The notes: generated by a model not told the origin, from the letters alone. A stretch of 64,000 nt of DNA from JACQZO01 sp964512325 (GCA_964512325.1 CAZEGN010000006.1:1-64000); one strand, 5' to 3'; counted from the first letter of the stretch, positions 18,436-27,173 are shown. Made by a program: numbers and translations.

Positions 18436-18701
18436 CACTCTCCTCTAAGCCCCTCAGTTTAGTTGCGTGATCAGATCTGAGAAACCAGACAAAATGGCGC
18501 AAGAGTCACCTATTTGTTCGTTCCTCTTTCCTTTCCTCACTTTCTCTTCTTCCTCTTCTTTTTTCATCCTGCACCTTCTCCTCCTCAAGTCTACCAAAAG
18601 AAAGTAACCATCTCTTAGAAGACATTCCTTTTATATGAGCCTAGGCCCGCTTTCATTCCTCTTTTTCATCCTGGGCCTGCCCTGAGCCTGTCGAAGGGCA
18701 G

Positions 18702-18791
18702 GATCTTGCCGTTTGCCGTCCAACGCTCCATGAACCGCTATCGTTGCATATGGCCTACCAATGCAGGATCCCTCCACGGAAGTCGGGATGA
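18702..18791 (+). repeat. Dispersed intergenic repeat element, copy B
   Basis: It matches copies A and C from GATCTTGCCGTTTGCCG through ATGAACCGCTATCGTTG to GCAGGATCCCTCCACGG. A CCTGAGCCTGTCGAAGGGCA stretch precedes it. TTTTTCATCC (18663-18672) and GGATGAAAAA (18786-18795) form possible terminal inverted repeats. Confidence 0.75.
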
Positions 18792-18884
18792 AAAAAGGGA
18801 TCAGGACCAGCTCAAGATGATAAAGAGAGAAGCGGATGGATATATGTCTCATAAGCAAAATCGCCCGAAGTCCATTTTCTCTTT

Positions 18885-18975
18885 AAGCTCTGAGCTGTCT
18901 TTGGTCTTTGGTCTTTGGTCTTTGATCTTTGCTCTCTTACACTCTCCACTTTCCTCTCCCCACTCTGCGCATTCC
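18885..18975. repeat. Heptanucleotide tandem array 4 (about 13 degenerate units)
   Basis: The phase of seven runs through aagctct, gagctgt, ctttggt three times, ctttgat, ctttgct, ctcttac, actctcc, actttcc, tctcccc, actctgc, gcattcc. This is the longest array in the window. Confidence 0.75.
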
Positions 18976-19071
18976 TCCTCTTTGAATCTTAATTCTCTCC
19001 CTCCCCCTTGCGATTCCCCCCCAAACTCCCTATACTCCGCCATGTGAATACTTATTTAACTTTATATTCCT

Positions 19072-19305
19072 GTGCTCCGCATTCGTCTTTCTCGTGTTGG
19101 ACGTCCTAACCAACCTCGTTATCGTGTCGTCGTAACTGAGCATACTAGCCCAGCTAAAAGCAGCTATGTCGAAGTTTTAGGCAACTATCTGCCAACCGAG
19201 ACTCCAAAGAAATTAGTTTTAGATCTTGATCGTTATAACTACTGGGTAAAGCAAGGTGCTAAGCCAACTGAGACTGTAGCAGACCTCGTTAAACGTGTAT
19301 CTTAA
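19072..19305 (+). CDS. rpsP: Small ribosomal subunit protein bS16
   Basis: bS16 is a 30S assembly and structural protein. The 77-residue product has the typical N-terminus LRIRLSRVGRPNQPRYRVVV and the later LDLDRYNYWVKQGAKPT. It starts at GTG. It heads a plus-strand operon with khpA 11 bases downstream, a pairing seen in many bacteria. Confidence 0.97.
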   Translation: MLRIRLSRVGRPNQPRYRVVVTEHTSPAKSSYVEVLGNYLPTETPKKLVLDLDRYNYWVKQGAKPTETVADLVKRVS

Positions 19306-19316
19306 TACATTTTTCT

Positions 19317-19622
19317 ATGTCTACCGAAGAAAAAGTGCCTTCGGATCTAGCTTTCCTCGAGTATATTCTCAAGGCAATTGTAGACTTTCCTGATGACGTA
19401 AAAGTCACTCGCACCATTGATCAATTGGGTGTACTGCTCACAGTAGTGGTAAACGCGCGAGATATGGGAACCATTATTGGAAAGAATGGAAAAACAGCCA
19501 ATGCATTACGTGTACTTTTGCGTGTGATTGGTGCTAAAGAGAATGCACATGTAAACATGAAAATTATTGACACAGAAAAAAAGACTGAGGTTGCCATCAA
19601 CCTTGATAATGAAAAAGTTTAA
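19317..19622 (+). CDS. khpA: KhpA-like KH-domain RNA-binding protein
   Basis: This small cytoplasmic protein has a single KH domain (YlqC/KhpA family, often with KhpB as partner). The 101-residue product carries the KH signature GXXG loop as GKNG in GTIIGKNGKTANALR, followed by the expected helix. Its place directly after rpsP is the usual one for the family. The N-terminal 15 residues are polar and not conserved. No Shine-Dalgarno sequence is present. Confidence 0.9.
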   Translation: MSTEEKVPSDLAFLEYILKAIVDFPDDVKVTRTIDQLGVLLTVVVNARDMGTIIGKNGKTANALRVLLRVIGAKENAHVNMKIIDTEKKTEVAINLDNEKV

Positions 19623-19634
19623 CCAATTCCTCTT

Positions 19635-20024
19635 ATGTGGCATTATCTTGTACAAGCGGGAAACTCTGGTCTGGGACAAATCAACCTTCCCACTGTAGAC
19701 CTATCTGTTTCTGACAGCGGTTACTCTGTTTTAGAATTAATCAACAAAGGCATTGCTTTCGTTATTCTGCTGGCAGGTTTCCTTTCGATTATATTTATGC
19801 TGTGGGGAGGCATTCGTTTTATTATATCAGGCGGCAAGGAAGATAAAGTAAAAAGCGCTATGCATAGCATCCGTTACGCCCTGATTGGTTTAGTGGTAAC
19901 CATTCTTTCAATTACTATTATCAATCTAGTGGGCCGTATCTTCAACTTGCAGCTTGTTAATTATTTAAGTTTTGACGGCATTATCGCTACCATCAACAAT
20001 CTTTTCACTAACGGCTCTCTCTAA
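19635..20024 (+). CDS. TrbC/VirB2-like small membrane protein, paralog 1
   Basis: The 129-residue product has two hydrophobic helices (GIAFVILLAGFLSIIFMLWG and ALIGLVVTILSITIINLVG) separated by the loop FIISGGKEDKVK. This is the pattern of VirB2/TrbC pilin-like proteins common in CPR genomes, where they are often called pilin but their role is unproven. It lies 12 bases after khpA and 8 bases before a close paralog. No type IV secretion genes are in the window, so conjugation cannot be inferred. Confidence 0.75.
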   Translation: MWHYLVQAGNSGLGQINLPTVDLSVSDSGYSVLELINKGIAFVILLAGFLSIIFMLWGGIRFIISGGKEDKVKSAMHSIRYALIGLVVTILSITIINLVGRIFNLQLVNYLSFDGIIATINNLFTNGSL

Positions 20025-20032
20025 AACGGCCT

Positions 20033-20461
20033 ATGCTTATCCCCTACTTGGTTTCAGTGCTCACGCCAACACCAGCAGATAGCCCATCAATAAACACAGG
20101 GACAACAGATGGTCTTGGTCAAAGCCTTTCTTCCGTGCCAGGAATAGAAGCGCGCACTCTCGATATTTACGTCGTCATTAATGAACTAATAGCATACGCT
20201 ATTATATTAGCCGGCTTCTTAGCGATAGTGTATCTGCTGTGGGGAGGCATTCAATTTATCATATCAGGCGGCAAGGAAGATAAAGTAAAAAATGCGACCG
20301 CAACTATTCGCAATGCAATTATTGGCCTAATCATAACCATACTATCAGTTAGTGTAATTAACTTTGTCAGTGGTGTTTTCAATTTGGACCTGGTCCATTA
20401 TGTAAATTTTGCGCATATCCTAGATATCATCAACAATCACCTTAATTTTCGTTTCGCTTAA
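20033..20461 (+). CDS. TrbC/VirB2-like small membrane protein, paralog 2
   Basis: The 142-residue product has the same two-helix layout as its neighbour. The loop is again FIISGGKEDKVK, and the second helix is AIIGLIITILSVSVINFV. At DNA level about 55 bases around the loop differ from paralog 1 at only three positions, while the ends have diverged, so the pair arose by duplication or is kept alike by gene conversion. The N-terminus is Thr/Pro/Ser-rich. Confidence 0.75.
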   Translation: MLIPYLVSVLTPTPADSPSINTGTTDGLGQSLSSVPGIEARTLDIYVVINELIAYAIILAGFLAIVYLLWGGIQFIISGGKEDKVKNATATIRNAIIGLIITILSVSVINFVSGVFNLDLVHYVNFAHILDIINNHLNFRFA

Positions 20462-20464
20462 ACC

Positions 20465-20965
20465 ATGGCTGATCTTTACTCTTTTGACATCGTGTCTGAA
20501 TATAATCTGCAAGAGCTAGACAATGCTCTCGACCAGGCACGACGTGAATTTAGTACTCGTTTTGATTTCAAAGGAGTACCGGTCGAAATAGAGAAAGAAA
20601 AAGAAGAACTAAAGATCATTACTGCCGATGAGTTTAAATTAAATTCTGTACTGGAAGTATTGCAACAAAAACTGATCAAAAGAGGCATATCACAAAGAGT
20701 GTTAGATCTTAGTAAAAAAGTAGAGCCAGCCCATAATGCACAGGTGCGAAAGCTAATTCCATTAAAGAAAGGCCTAAAACAAGAAATTGCAAAAAAAATC
20801 ACAGCCTTGCTCAGAGACACTTTTCCTAAAACAAAAACGCAAATCATGGGTGAAAGTATTCGCGTTAGCTCAAAAGACAAAGATGAATTGCAAGCAATCA
20901 TAAATTTCTTACGCACCAAGGAAACCGTGCTTGATACCGCCTTACAATTCAGCAATTATCGTTAA
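20465..20965 (+). CDS. yajQ: YajQ family nucleotide-binding protein
   Basis: The 166-residue product matches the YajQ/DUF520 fold of two similar domains. Characteristic stretches are FDIVSEYNLQELDNALDQA, RFDFKGVPVEIE, KLIPLKKGLKQEIAKKI and RVSSKDKDELQAII. Some family members bind c-di-GMP or nucleotides; the function here is unproven. It is the fifth gene of the rpsP operon, 3 bases after the second TrbC-like gene. Confidence 0.93.
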   Translation: MADLYSFDIVSEYNLQELDNALDQARREFSTRFDFKGVPVEIEKEKEELKIITADEFKLNSVLEVLQQKLIKRGISQRVLDLSKKVEPAHNAQVRKLIPLKKGLKQEIAKKITALLRDTFPKTKTQIMGESIRVSSKDKDELQAIINFLRTKETVLDTALQFSNYR

Positions 20966-20981
20966 TTAACTTCATTAGTTT

Positions 20982-21602
20982 ATGAAAAAGATCGCTGGTT
21001 TGCTTATTAGTAGCACAATTTTGCTCAGTGCCTGTGGAGCAGGTAGTACTGTGCCAACACCCACTACAAGTCCAACCCCCTTAATCACCAGCTCAAGCAC
21101 GCTCTCGAGCACACCTATTGCCACTCCCCCCCCCAGCGGACAAACCAGCTTGAATTGCCTTCAAGGAAATTGGAGCAGTGACAGTTCCGCTCTTACTACA
21201 TATATGAGAAATACCCTCCCCGACATGTCACCAACAGTAACTAATGGTAGTATGGAAATTAGCTTTAGTGGCAATAACTTTACCCAAGGATCTTCGTCTC
21301 TCACCGTAGCAGCAAGTCGACCTGAGATGAACATGGTTATCACTATGTCAGGCACAGTAAGTGGAACTTTAACCCACACTGCACCAGGTCAAGTAACTTT
21401 CCGTAGTACTGGCACTGGTGGCATGCGAGCAGACTCGATTACAGTTAATGGCCAACCATTTATTGACGCACCAATTGAGTTTGGTGACTTATTAATGGGA
21501 CAGCAAACCCAAGGCAGCTACCAGTGTAATGGCAACAATTTAACCCTAATGCTTTCCTTAGGTGACGGACGCACAGCTACTATGATGTATACCAGAAGAT
21601 AA
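20982..21602 (+). CDS. Predicted lipoprotein, 206 residues
   Basis: The N-terminus MKKIAGLLISSTILLSAC is a textbook lipoprotein signal with the lipobox LSAC and lipidated Cys18. A Thr/Ser/Pro-rich linker follows to about residue 55. The remaining part (NCLQGNWSSDSSALTTYM onward) looks like a small beta-rich extracellular domain. I do not recognise the domain. It ends the rpsP operon and is followed by a terminator at 21626. Confidence 0.85.
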   Translation: MKKIAGLLISSTILLSACGAGSTVPTPTTSPTPLITSSSTLSSTPIATPPPSGQTSLNCLQGNWSSDSSALTTYMRNTLPDMSPTVTNGSMEISFSGNNFTQGSSSLTVAASRPEMNMVITMSGTVSGTLTHTAPGQVTFRSTGTGGMRADSITVNGQPFIDAPIEFGDLLMGQQTQGSYQCNGNNLTLMLSLGDGRTATMMYTRR

Positions 21603-21625
21603 GAGCTGTTCCAAATTACAATAGG

Positions 21626-21666
21626 AAAAGGGCGCAAAGCAGTCTTACCACTTTGGCCCTTTTTTG
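21626..21666 (+). terminator. Intrinsic terminator of the rpsP operon
   Basis: AAAGGGC and CAAAG (21628-21639) pair with CTTTG and GCCCTTT (21651-21663), with one unpaired G and a run of T. Confidence 0.75.
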
Positions 21667-21691
21667 TTTCTTTTTTCGATTTTCATCACAT

Positions 21692-21720
21692 TTGACATCT
21701 CGCCCTAGCATTGCTATCTT
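21692..21720 (+). promoter_or_regulatory. Promoter of rplJ-rplL
   Basis: Perfect TTGACA (21692-21697), 17 bases, then TATCTT (21715-21720). It implies a leader of about 160 bases before rplJ, by far the longest in the window. Confidence 0.6.
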
Positions 21721-21726
21721 GATCGC

Positions 21727-21885
21727 GTCGTAGATAGTTGGCAAGCCGAACCTAAATTCGGTCAATAAGTCCCGCTGAGACATCAAAACTAGCAACTTCT
21801 CCCCCTGCTCCTTTATGGACAGGGTATATGCAAAGCTTTGTGTCATCTACGATACAAAGTTTCTTTTTTATTTACCCTTACTATT
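21727..21885 (+). ncRNA. Candidate L10 leader with attenuator-like hairpin
   Basis: The predicted leader contains a small hairpin CCGAA/TTCGG (21746-21761). Near its end is a terminator-like hairpin CTTTGTGTC/GATACAAAG (21836-21859) followed by TTTCTTTTTT, just before rplJ. L10-(L12) complexes repress their own mRNA by binding the leader, through attenuation in Firmicutes. Which stem would be the L10 site is not clear from reading alone. Confidence 0.45.
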
Positions 21886-22413
21886 ATGGCTATCTCCAAA
21901 GCGAAAAAAGTGGAAACACTAGCCAAGCTGAGCGATCGCAGCAAGCGTAGCGCAGCAGCAGTTTTCGTCAGTTTCAAGGGGATGACTGTAGAGGACACGG
22001 TAAAACTCCGTAAGTTTTTTGTTACAAACGGCATAGACTATCAAGTTGCAAAAAAAACTCTGATGCGCCTTATGGCACAAGAGAGTGGTATTGCAGATTT
22101 TGATGAGGCTAAGCTTGAGGGTGCTGTTGGTGTAGCTTTTGGTTACACAGATGAGGTATCTCTAGCTAAAGCAATTAAAGGCCAAACCAAACAATTTGAG
22201 GCACTTAAAATTGTCGCTGGTATTGTAGACAAAAAAATGGTGGATGGTGCTGTAATCAACACTCTCGCAAGCTTGCCTGGTCGTGAAGAACTTTTGGCAA
22301 AACTTGTGGGCACAATGCTCTCACCTTTACGTGGATTTGTCGGATCTTTACAGAGTCCAATTTCAGGTTTCGTTCGCACAATGAAGGCATATTCTGAAAA
22401 GAAAACTGCTTAA
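21886..22413 (+). CDS. rplJ: Large ribosomal subunit protein uL10
   Basis: uL10 anchors the bL12 stalk on the 50S subunit. I start it at the ATG at 21886 (MAISKAKKVETL); upstream codons back to 21838 belong to the attenuator hairpin and U-tract. The 175-residue product shows VFVSFKGMTVEDTVKLRK and YQVAKKTLMRLM, the RNA-binding part, and a C-terminal helix for bL12 binding (LSPLRGFVGSLQSP onward). It is followed by rplL after 34 bases. Confidence 0.97.
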   Translation: MAISKAKKVETLAKLSDRSKRSAAAVFVSFKGMTVEDTVKLRKFFVTNGIDYQVAKKTLMRLMAQESGIADFDEAKLEGAVGVAFGYTDEVSLAKAIKGQTKQFEALKIVAGIVDKKMVDGAVINTLASLPGREELLAKLVGTMLSPLRGFVGSLQSPISGFVRTMKAYSEKKTA

Positions 22414-22447
22414 TTGCTTTTTATAAATCATTATTAATTTTATTCAT

Positions 22448-22858
22448 ATGTCAGAAGTAGATACTTCAAAATTAAGTGCTGATGCACAAAAGATTCTCGA
22501 ATTAGTTGAGAAACTTTCAATTGTTGAATTAGCAGACTTGGTTAAGGTAATGGAGGAAAAATTTGGTGTTAGCGCTGCCGCTCCAATGATGATGGCTGCT
22601 ATGCCAGGTGCTGGTGCCGCTGCTGGCGCTGCTGGTGGAGAGGAAAAAAGCACGGTTGACGTGATGTTGACTAATGCTGGTGGACAAAAAATCAATGTAA
22701 TTAAGGTAATCCGTGAAATTACAGGCTTAGGTCTTGCTGAAGCTAAAGCTTTAGTAGATAGCGCACCAAAAGCTGTTAAAGAAGGCGTAAAACCTGAAGA
22801 GGGTGAAGACATGAAAAAGAAATTAGAGGCTGTAGGTGCTAGTGTTGAATTGAAATAA
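22448..22858 (+). CDS. rplL: Large ribosomal subunit protein bL12
   Basis: bL12 is the stalk protein that recruits translation GTPases. The 136-residue product has the N-terminal dimerisation helices (EKLSIVELADLVKVMEEKFG), an Ala/Gly-rich hinge (GAGAAAGAAGG), and the C-terminal domain with KINVIKVIREITGLGLAEAK and LVDSAPKAVKEGV. The length is slightly above the usual 120-130. It closes the operon at a very strong terminator. Confidence 0.98.
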   Translation: MSEVDTSKLSADAQKILELVEKLSIVELADLVKVMEEKFGVSAAAPMMMAAMPGAGAAAGAAGGEEKSTVDVMLTNAGGQKINVIKVIREITGLGLAEAKALVDSAPKAVKEGVKPEEGEDMKKKLEAVGASVELK

Positions 22859-22870
22859 GTTTTCGGTCCT

Positions 22871-22912
22871 ACTAAAAAAGCTAAGGCTCAAACCAGCCTT
22901 AGCTTTTTTAGT
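22871..22912. terminator. Strong terminator after rplL (18-bp perfect stem)
   Basis: ACTAAAAAAGCTAAGGCT (22871-22888) pairs without mismatch with the sequence at 22895-22912 around a six-base loop. The 3' arm ends in a T run. The A/T-rich arms would let it work in both directions. Confidence 0.85.
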
Positions 22913-22934
22913 AATGATTAATAATGCAGCTCAA

Positions 22935-22962
22935 TTGCTAATATTTATTGATATTGTATAAT
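22935..22962 (+). promoter_or_regulatory. Promoter of the 22982 gene
   Basis: TTGCTA (22935-22940), 16 bases, then perfect TATAAT (22957-22962), with the ATG 19 bases further on. Confidence 0.5.
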
Positions 22963-22981
22963 AACAGTATTAGTACATTTT

Positions 22982-24160
22982 ATGGGGACAAAAAAAGATA
23001 GAGCGCACAGCCATCCTGCACACGTAATACAGGTCAGCACTCATAAAAAAGTTATCGACCAGTTAGCGACAGCTATGGGCGAACATTTGCAAGTGAATAT
23101 GGCAACAATTCGTGCCAGCATACAGCAAGCATGTATTGCGCCAGCAGGCACTCCACTTAGAACCAAACCGCAAATACAACGCGCACTAGTACAGGCAGTA
23201 ATTAGAACATTGGCGCATACTGAAACAGACAAGCCCGAAGAAACCACAGAATTCAGCAAGCTACCAGCAGGAATACAAGCATTAGTTGATGAGGTGAAAC
23301 ACAAGCTGCATTTGCCGTATCATAACGCCATGCAGGGATTACTTGACCCTAATTTAGGTATTGGTGATGCTACTCAACTGGAAGCCCTTGATAGGCTACG
23401 AGTTACAAACTGGCAACAGCTCACCCAAGAAGTAGCACAAGATCCTATTATTTTGACAGCGAAACGCTATTTAGGGGGAGACATTCTGGCCTCAACTTAC
23501 TTAGTAAGACCAATGCCGCGCTGGGTTTATCAAGTCCTAGCAGAATATCATGACATTCACCTGCTCTTTCAACAATATGAAACCCATTCTTCTGCACACT
23601 ACACAGTAGCCAGAAGAGATACCGTCAAGACACAATTCACACGCCGCATGAGTGAAGTGGCGCGTAGGCTGACCTCAATTATGCAAACACCATCTTTGAA
23701 AGATCCACAAAATGCAGAACAGGCCATCAGAAACACTTTAGAACAACTAAAAAACATGTTATTGGCTGAACTACAGGCTCAAGGCATCAGTTTAGATGAG
23801 AAAGTGGCAATCGTCGATTTTCGTAGTAAAAGAAAAGCAGAAGATTGTATTAGTAGGACCAAAGCCACACTTGAAAGTGATTTCCCTGCAAGAACAAAAG
23901 AGTTTTTAGATAGCATGCAAGCTATTGTTGATGAAATTGAGACGCATTATTTGAAACTAACCAATACTTATAAAAAGCTGGCAAACCTACCTGATGAACA
24001 AGAAAAAGTGTTAGCCACACTCATCGAACAGGTCTATAAAGAGGAGCAAGCAGCAAGAAGAGAGATAAAAGCGTCTGTAAGACGAATACAAGCTCCCTTT
24101 AAAAAAGCCGGTTTCCATACGCGCGCCTTCCAACCAGGCAGAGCAGCTAATGATGGCTAG
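22982..24160 (+). CDS. Hypothetical helical protein, 392 residues
   Basis: I do not recognise the family. The product is rich in Gln, Ala, Lys and Arg. It looks almost entirely helical, with likely coiled-coil stretches in the last third (RTKEFLDSMQAIVDEIETHY and EEQAARREIKASVRRIQA). There is no signal peptide or membrane segment. It is a single-gene unit with its own promoter. It converges with typA across a long inverted repeat. Confidence 0.65.
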   Translation: MGTKKDRAHSHPAHVIQVSTHKKVIDQLATAMGEHLQVNMATIRASIQQACIAPAGTPLRTKPQIQRALVQAVIRTLAHTETDKPEETTEFSKLPAGIQALVDEVKHKLHLPYHNAMQGLLDPNLGIGDATQLEALDRLRVTNWQQLTQEVAQDPIILTAKRYLGGDILASTYLVRPMPRWVYQVLAEYHDIHLLFQQYETHSSAHYTVARRDTVKTQFTRRMSEVARRLTSIMQTPSLKDPQNAEQAIRNTLEQLKNMLLAELQAQGISLDEKVAIVDFRSKRKAEDCISRTKATLESDFPARTKEFLDSMQAIVDEIETHYLKLTNTYKKLANLPDEQEKVLATLIEQVYKEEQAARREIKASVRRIQAPFKKAGFHTRAFQPGRAANDG

Positions 24161-24218
24161 TGATCAAAACAATCAAAGGAGCACACTTGTTTCAACATGC
24201 TCCTCGTTGATCACACTA
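24158..24218. terminator. Inverted repeat between convergent genes
   Basis: Outer arms GTGATCAA/TTGATCAC and inner arms GGAGCA (24178-24183)/TGCTCC (24198-24203) lie between the stop of the 22982 gene and the end of typA. No long T run follows, so a bidirectional terminator role is a guess. Confidence 0.45.
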
Positions 24219-24230
24219 GCACATTCAGCT

Positions 24231-26036
24231 CTACTTCTGCGTTCTCTTTCTGGCATTATGATCTAATACCATTTTTCGAATGCGGATATTTTGTGGTGTT
24301 ACTTCTACCAACTCATCATCACTAATATATTCCAGCGCTTGCTCTAAGCCCATAATACGGTGTGGGGTCAAGATTACATTTTCATCATTGCCCGATGCAC
24401 GCATATTGGTAAGCTTCTTTTCACGACAAGCATTTACCTCCATATCCATTGGTTTCGCATTTCTGCCAATTACCATGCCCGCATATACCTCAACATTAGG
24501 CCCTATAAACAAATCTCCACGTTCCTGAATAGCAAAAAGCGCATATGGTGTAGTCTTGCCTGTTTCAAAAGCAATCAATGAGCCATGTGGTAATGATACG
24601 ATATCTCCCGCATATGGACGGTAACCAAGAAGAATAGTGTTCAAAATACCCTGTCCCTTGGTATCGGTAATAAATTCACTGCGGAAACCGATAAAACCAC
24701 GGGTAGGAATAGTAAATGTCATAATCATGCGCTCGCCCTCAGTTTGCATGTCAGTCATTTCTGCCTTACGTTTGCCCATTTTCTCAATAACCGTACCTGA
24801 AAAGTCTTTTGGCACCTCACAAGTAACCTCTTCATATGGCTCTAGTCTTTCACCATTTTCTTCTTTAAAAATCACTTCAGGTTTAGAAACTTGTAGTTCA
24901 TAGCCTTCACGACGCATGGTTTCAAGCAAAATAGACAGGTGCAATTCACCTCTTCCAGAAACTACCCATTGATCAGCAGAATTAGTATCTTCCACGCGCA
25001 AAGCCATATCTGTCATCAGCTCACGATAGAGACGCTCACGAATTTGACGAGTGGTCACAAAATCTCCTTCTTTGCCCGCAAAAGGGCTAGTGTTCACTGA
25101 GAACATCATTTTAACCGTAGGCTCTTCTACCTTGATTACCGGTAATGCCTCAGGCTGATCCTTATCTGCGATAGTATCTCCAATTTTTAGCCCCTCAAGA
25201 CCTGCAATCACGACAATATCTCCAGCATCAGCAGCTTCAACCGTTTTCATGCTCAAACCTTGATACATCAGAACCTCGGCAATGCGCGCTTTACCAGTAG
25301 TACCATCTCTACGAAGATGCATCACATCCTGATTACGCTTTACTTGCCCACGATAAAGCTTACAAATGCCTAGTTGACCTTTAAAATTGTCGTATTTAAG
25401 GGCAAAGACCAAAGCTTGTAAGGGCGCAGAACTATCTCTACCGCCTTCTGGCAGTACTTTGAGAATCGTATCTAATACCGGCAAAATATCGGTCATTGTT
25501 TCAAGCTTGGGCTCAAACCCAGCCTTACCCAAAGCACCAGCCGCATAAACGATTGGGAAATCAGCTTGCTCATCAGTAGCACCCAGCTCTATAAACAGAT
25601 CAAAAGTTTTATTTATGACCCAATCAATACGAACATCTTTTTTATCAATTTTATTAATCACCACAATCACTTTATGACCCAGCTCCAATGACTTTTTTAG
25701 CACAAAACGAGTTTGTGGCATTGGCCCTTCCTTGGCATCCACAAGCAGCAGAGCACCATCAACCATACGCAAAGTTCGTTCTACTTCACCACCAAAGTCC
25801 GCATGCCCTGGCGTATCCACCAAGTTGATTTTTACGCCTTGATAGTCAAAGGCTGCATTCTTAGCAAAAATAGTGATGCCTCGCTCTCTTTCCAAGTCAT
25901 TGGAATCCATAATCTGTTTCTGCTCCTCACCTTCTTTTTCTTTCAAAGAATGTGTCTGACGCAAAAGCGCATCAACTAAAGTTGTTTTTCCATGATCCAC
26001 ATGGGCGATTACTGCAATATTGCGTAATGAAGACAT
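24231..26036 (-). CDS. typA: GTP-binding protein TypA/BipA
   Basis: This translational GTPase of the EF-G type acts on the ribosome, with reported roles in stress and 50S assembly. The 601-residue product has the P-loop AHVDHGKTTLVDALL, the switch I region RERGITI, the G3 motif VDTPGHADF and the G4 motif NKIDKKD. The C-terminal BipA-specific region contains PTRGFIGFRSEF and TNMRASGNDENV. Length and domain order are normal. The gene is monocistronic and the start has no Shine-Dalgarno sequence (ctttgt before ATG). Confidence 0.97.
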   Translation of the reverse strand: MSSLRNIAVIAHVDHGKTTLVDALLRQTHSLKEKEGEEQKQIMDSNDLERERGITIFAKNAAFDYQGVKINLVDTPGHADFGGEVERTLRMVDGALLLVDAKEGPMPQTRFVLKKSLELGHKVIVVINKIDKKDVRIDWVINKTFDLFIELGATDEQADFPIVYAAGALGKAGFEPKLETMTDILPVLDTILKVLPEGGRDSSAPLQALVFALKYDNFKGQLGICKLYRGQVKRNQDVMHLRRDGTTGKARIAEVLMYQGLSMKTVEAADAGDIVVIAGLEGLKIGDTIADKDQPEALPVIKVEEPTVKMMFSVNTSPFAGKEGDFVTTRQIRERLYRELMTDMALRVEDTNSADQWVVSGRGELHLSILLETMRREGYELQVSKPEVIFKEENGERLEPYEEVTCEVPKDFSGTVIEKMGKRKAEMTDMQTEGERMIMTFTIPTRGFIGFRSEFITDTKGQGILNTILLGYRPYAGDIVSLPHGSLIAFETGKTTPYALFAIQERGDLFIGPNVEVYAGMVIGRNAKPMDMEVNACREKKLTNMRASGNDENVILTPHRIMGLEQALEYISDDELVEVTPQNIRIRKMVLDHNARKRTQK

Positions 26037-26199
26037 ACAAAGATTATCGAAAGAAAATAAAGCGCAGTAAACCTAAACGATTTGCCGCTGTTTGTAAATT
26101 TAGCACATGTGTTGACTTTTTTCAAAAGTAAAGCAGAACAATAAAAAAGACTGGAAATTTGGCAAGAAGTGTCGGCATAGTGCTTGCGTAGGATTTAGA

Positions 26200-26928
26200 A
26201 TGCATTTTCCGGTTTTGATAATCAAAATGCTTGAACGTTTGTTTATTTTTATCACAGCAAGTGTTAATACTTTGTTGGCATTGATAATTGCTGTGTATAT
26301 ATTCGCTCAAATTTCACACTGGGTGCAGCTGCTGGGACATACAACACCATTACCTATTTTTGTTGCTGTTAGCTCATTTTTGGAAGAGGTTGTGCCGCCT
26401 ATTATTCTGGCCCCAATTTTAGTAATTGCGGGCTCCATTGCTCATAGCCAAGGATTCTCGCTTCTATTCATTCTCTGGCTCAGCGTACTAAGTGCTTTAA
26501 GCAAAACGTTAGGATGTTGGCTTTTATACTATTTGGGTTCATTCGCCGAAAATGTCCTAGTTCACAAGTGGGGCTCATTTTTTGGAATTGATGCTCAAAA
26601 GATAGAGACTTTCGGCAAACGCTTCCAAAAAAAACACAGCGATATTATTCTGCTTGCCTTTTTACGAGCCATTCCTATTTTGCCAAGTGCCCCCATTTCA
26701 ATTGCCTGTGGTGTCATCAAGCTTAATATGCCGGTTTACCTGATCGCAACTTTTATCGGCAGCTTGCCCAAAGTATTCCTTCCGCTTTATGCAGGATTCG
26801 CGGGTATTAAAGTCTTTCACAGCATCTCTGACCACATTCGTGGCATTGGCGCCTATATTACCATTGCAATAGTGCTTATCCTGATTATCTACCTTATTTG
26901 GCGTTATTGGAGAGTGAAAAAGAAATAA
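26200..26928 (+). CDS. DedA/VTT-type membrane protein
   Basis: The 242-residue product has several membrane helices and the DedA/SNARE-associated (VTT) layout. It has an acidic re-entrant segment near FLEEVVPP, then FLRAIPILPSAPISIACG (the family's FxRxxPxxR-like box with the usual Arg and Pro), and GSLPKVFLPLYAGFAG. Family members are thought to move lipids such as undecaprenyl phosphate or phosphatidylethanolamine across membranes; the substrate here is unknown. The start could also be the ATG at 26227 (MLERLFIF), since the first codons may overlap the promoter. Confidence 0.8.
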   Translation: MHFPVLIIKMLERLFIFITASVNTLLALIIAVYIFAQISHWVQLLGHTTPLPIFVAVSSFLEEVVPPIILAPILVIAGSIAHSQGFSLLFILWLSVLSALSKTLGCWLLYYLGSFAENVLVHKWGSFFGIDAQKIETFGKRFQKKHSDIILLAFLRAIPILPSAPISIACGVIKLNMPVYLIATFIGSLPKVFLPLYAGFAGIKVFHSISDHIRGIGAYITIAIVLILIIYLIWRYWRVKKK

Positions 26929-27173
26929 AGAATGATTAGGGAAGTGCAAGGGAGAGAAAAGAATGAAGAAAAAGGAATAAGGAAAGGGTAATGAATTTGA
27001 AATATGAAAAACAGCTCAGAATGCAGAGGCTAGATTGAAAAGCAATTAGAACGACTCTTGTTCATTTTTTTCGTTTTCCCTCCTTTCCTTTTTTATCCCT
27101 TTTCTCTTTCTTCATCCCGACTTTCCCTTTTCCCTAGTCGCTTTTCCGTCATCTCGATTGGAGCGGAGCGAAA

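Larger units (their letters stand above)
18436..19071. other. Repeat-rich intergenic region before rpsP
   Basis: No gene is supported in these 636 bases. They hold a C/T-rich tract (about 18514-18600), dispersed repeat copy B (18702-18791), and a long heptamer array (18885-18975). I found no strong promoter for rpsP. Confidence 0.7.

Noticed and set aside
18885..18975. Heptamer arrays as CRISPR
   Set aside because: Units are seven bases without spacers, the sequence drifts, and no cas genes are present.
18436..19071. Small open frames at 18631-18858 and 18706-19047
   Set aside because: They lie across the dispersed repeat and the heptamer array, give low-complexity products and have no start signals.
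20476..20955. 159-codon minus-strand frame opposite yajQ
   Set aside because: It is a Ser/Phe-rich shadow of a confidently identified gene.
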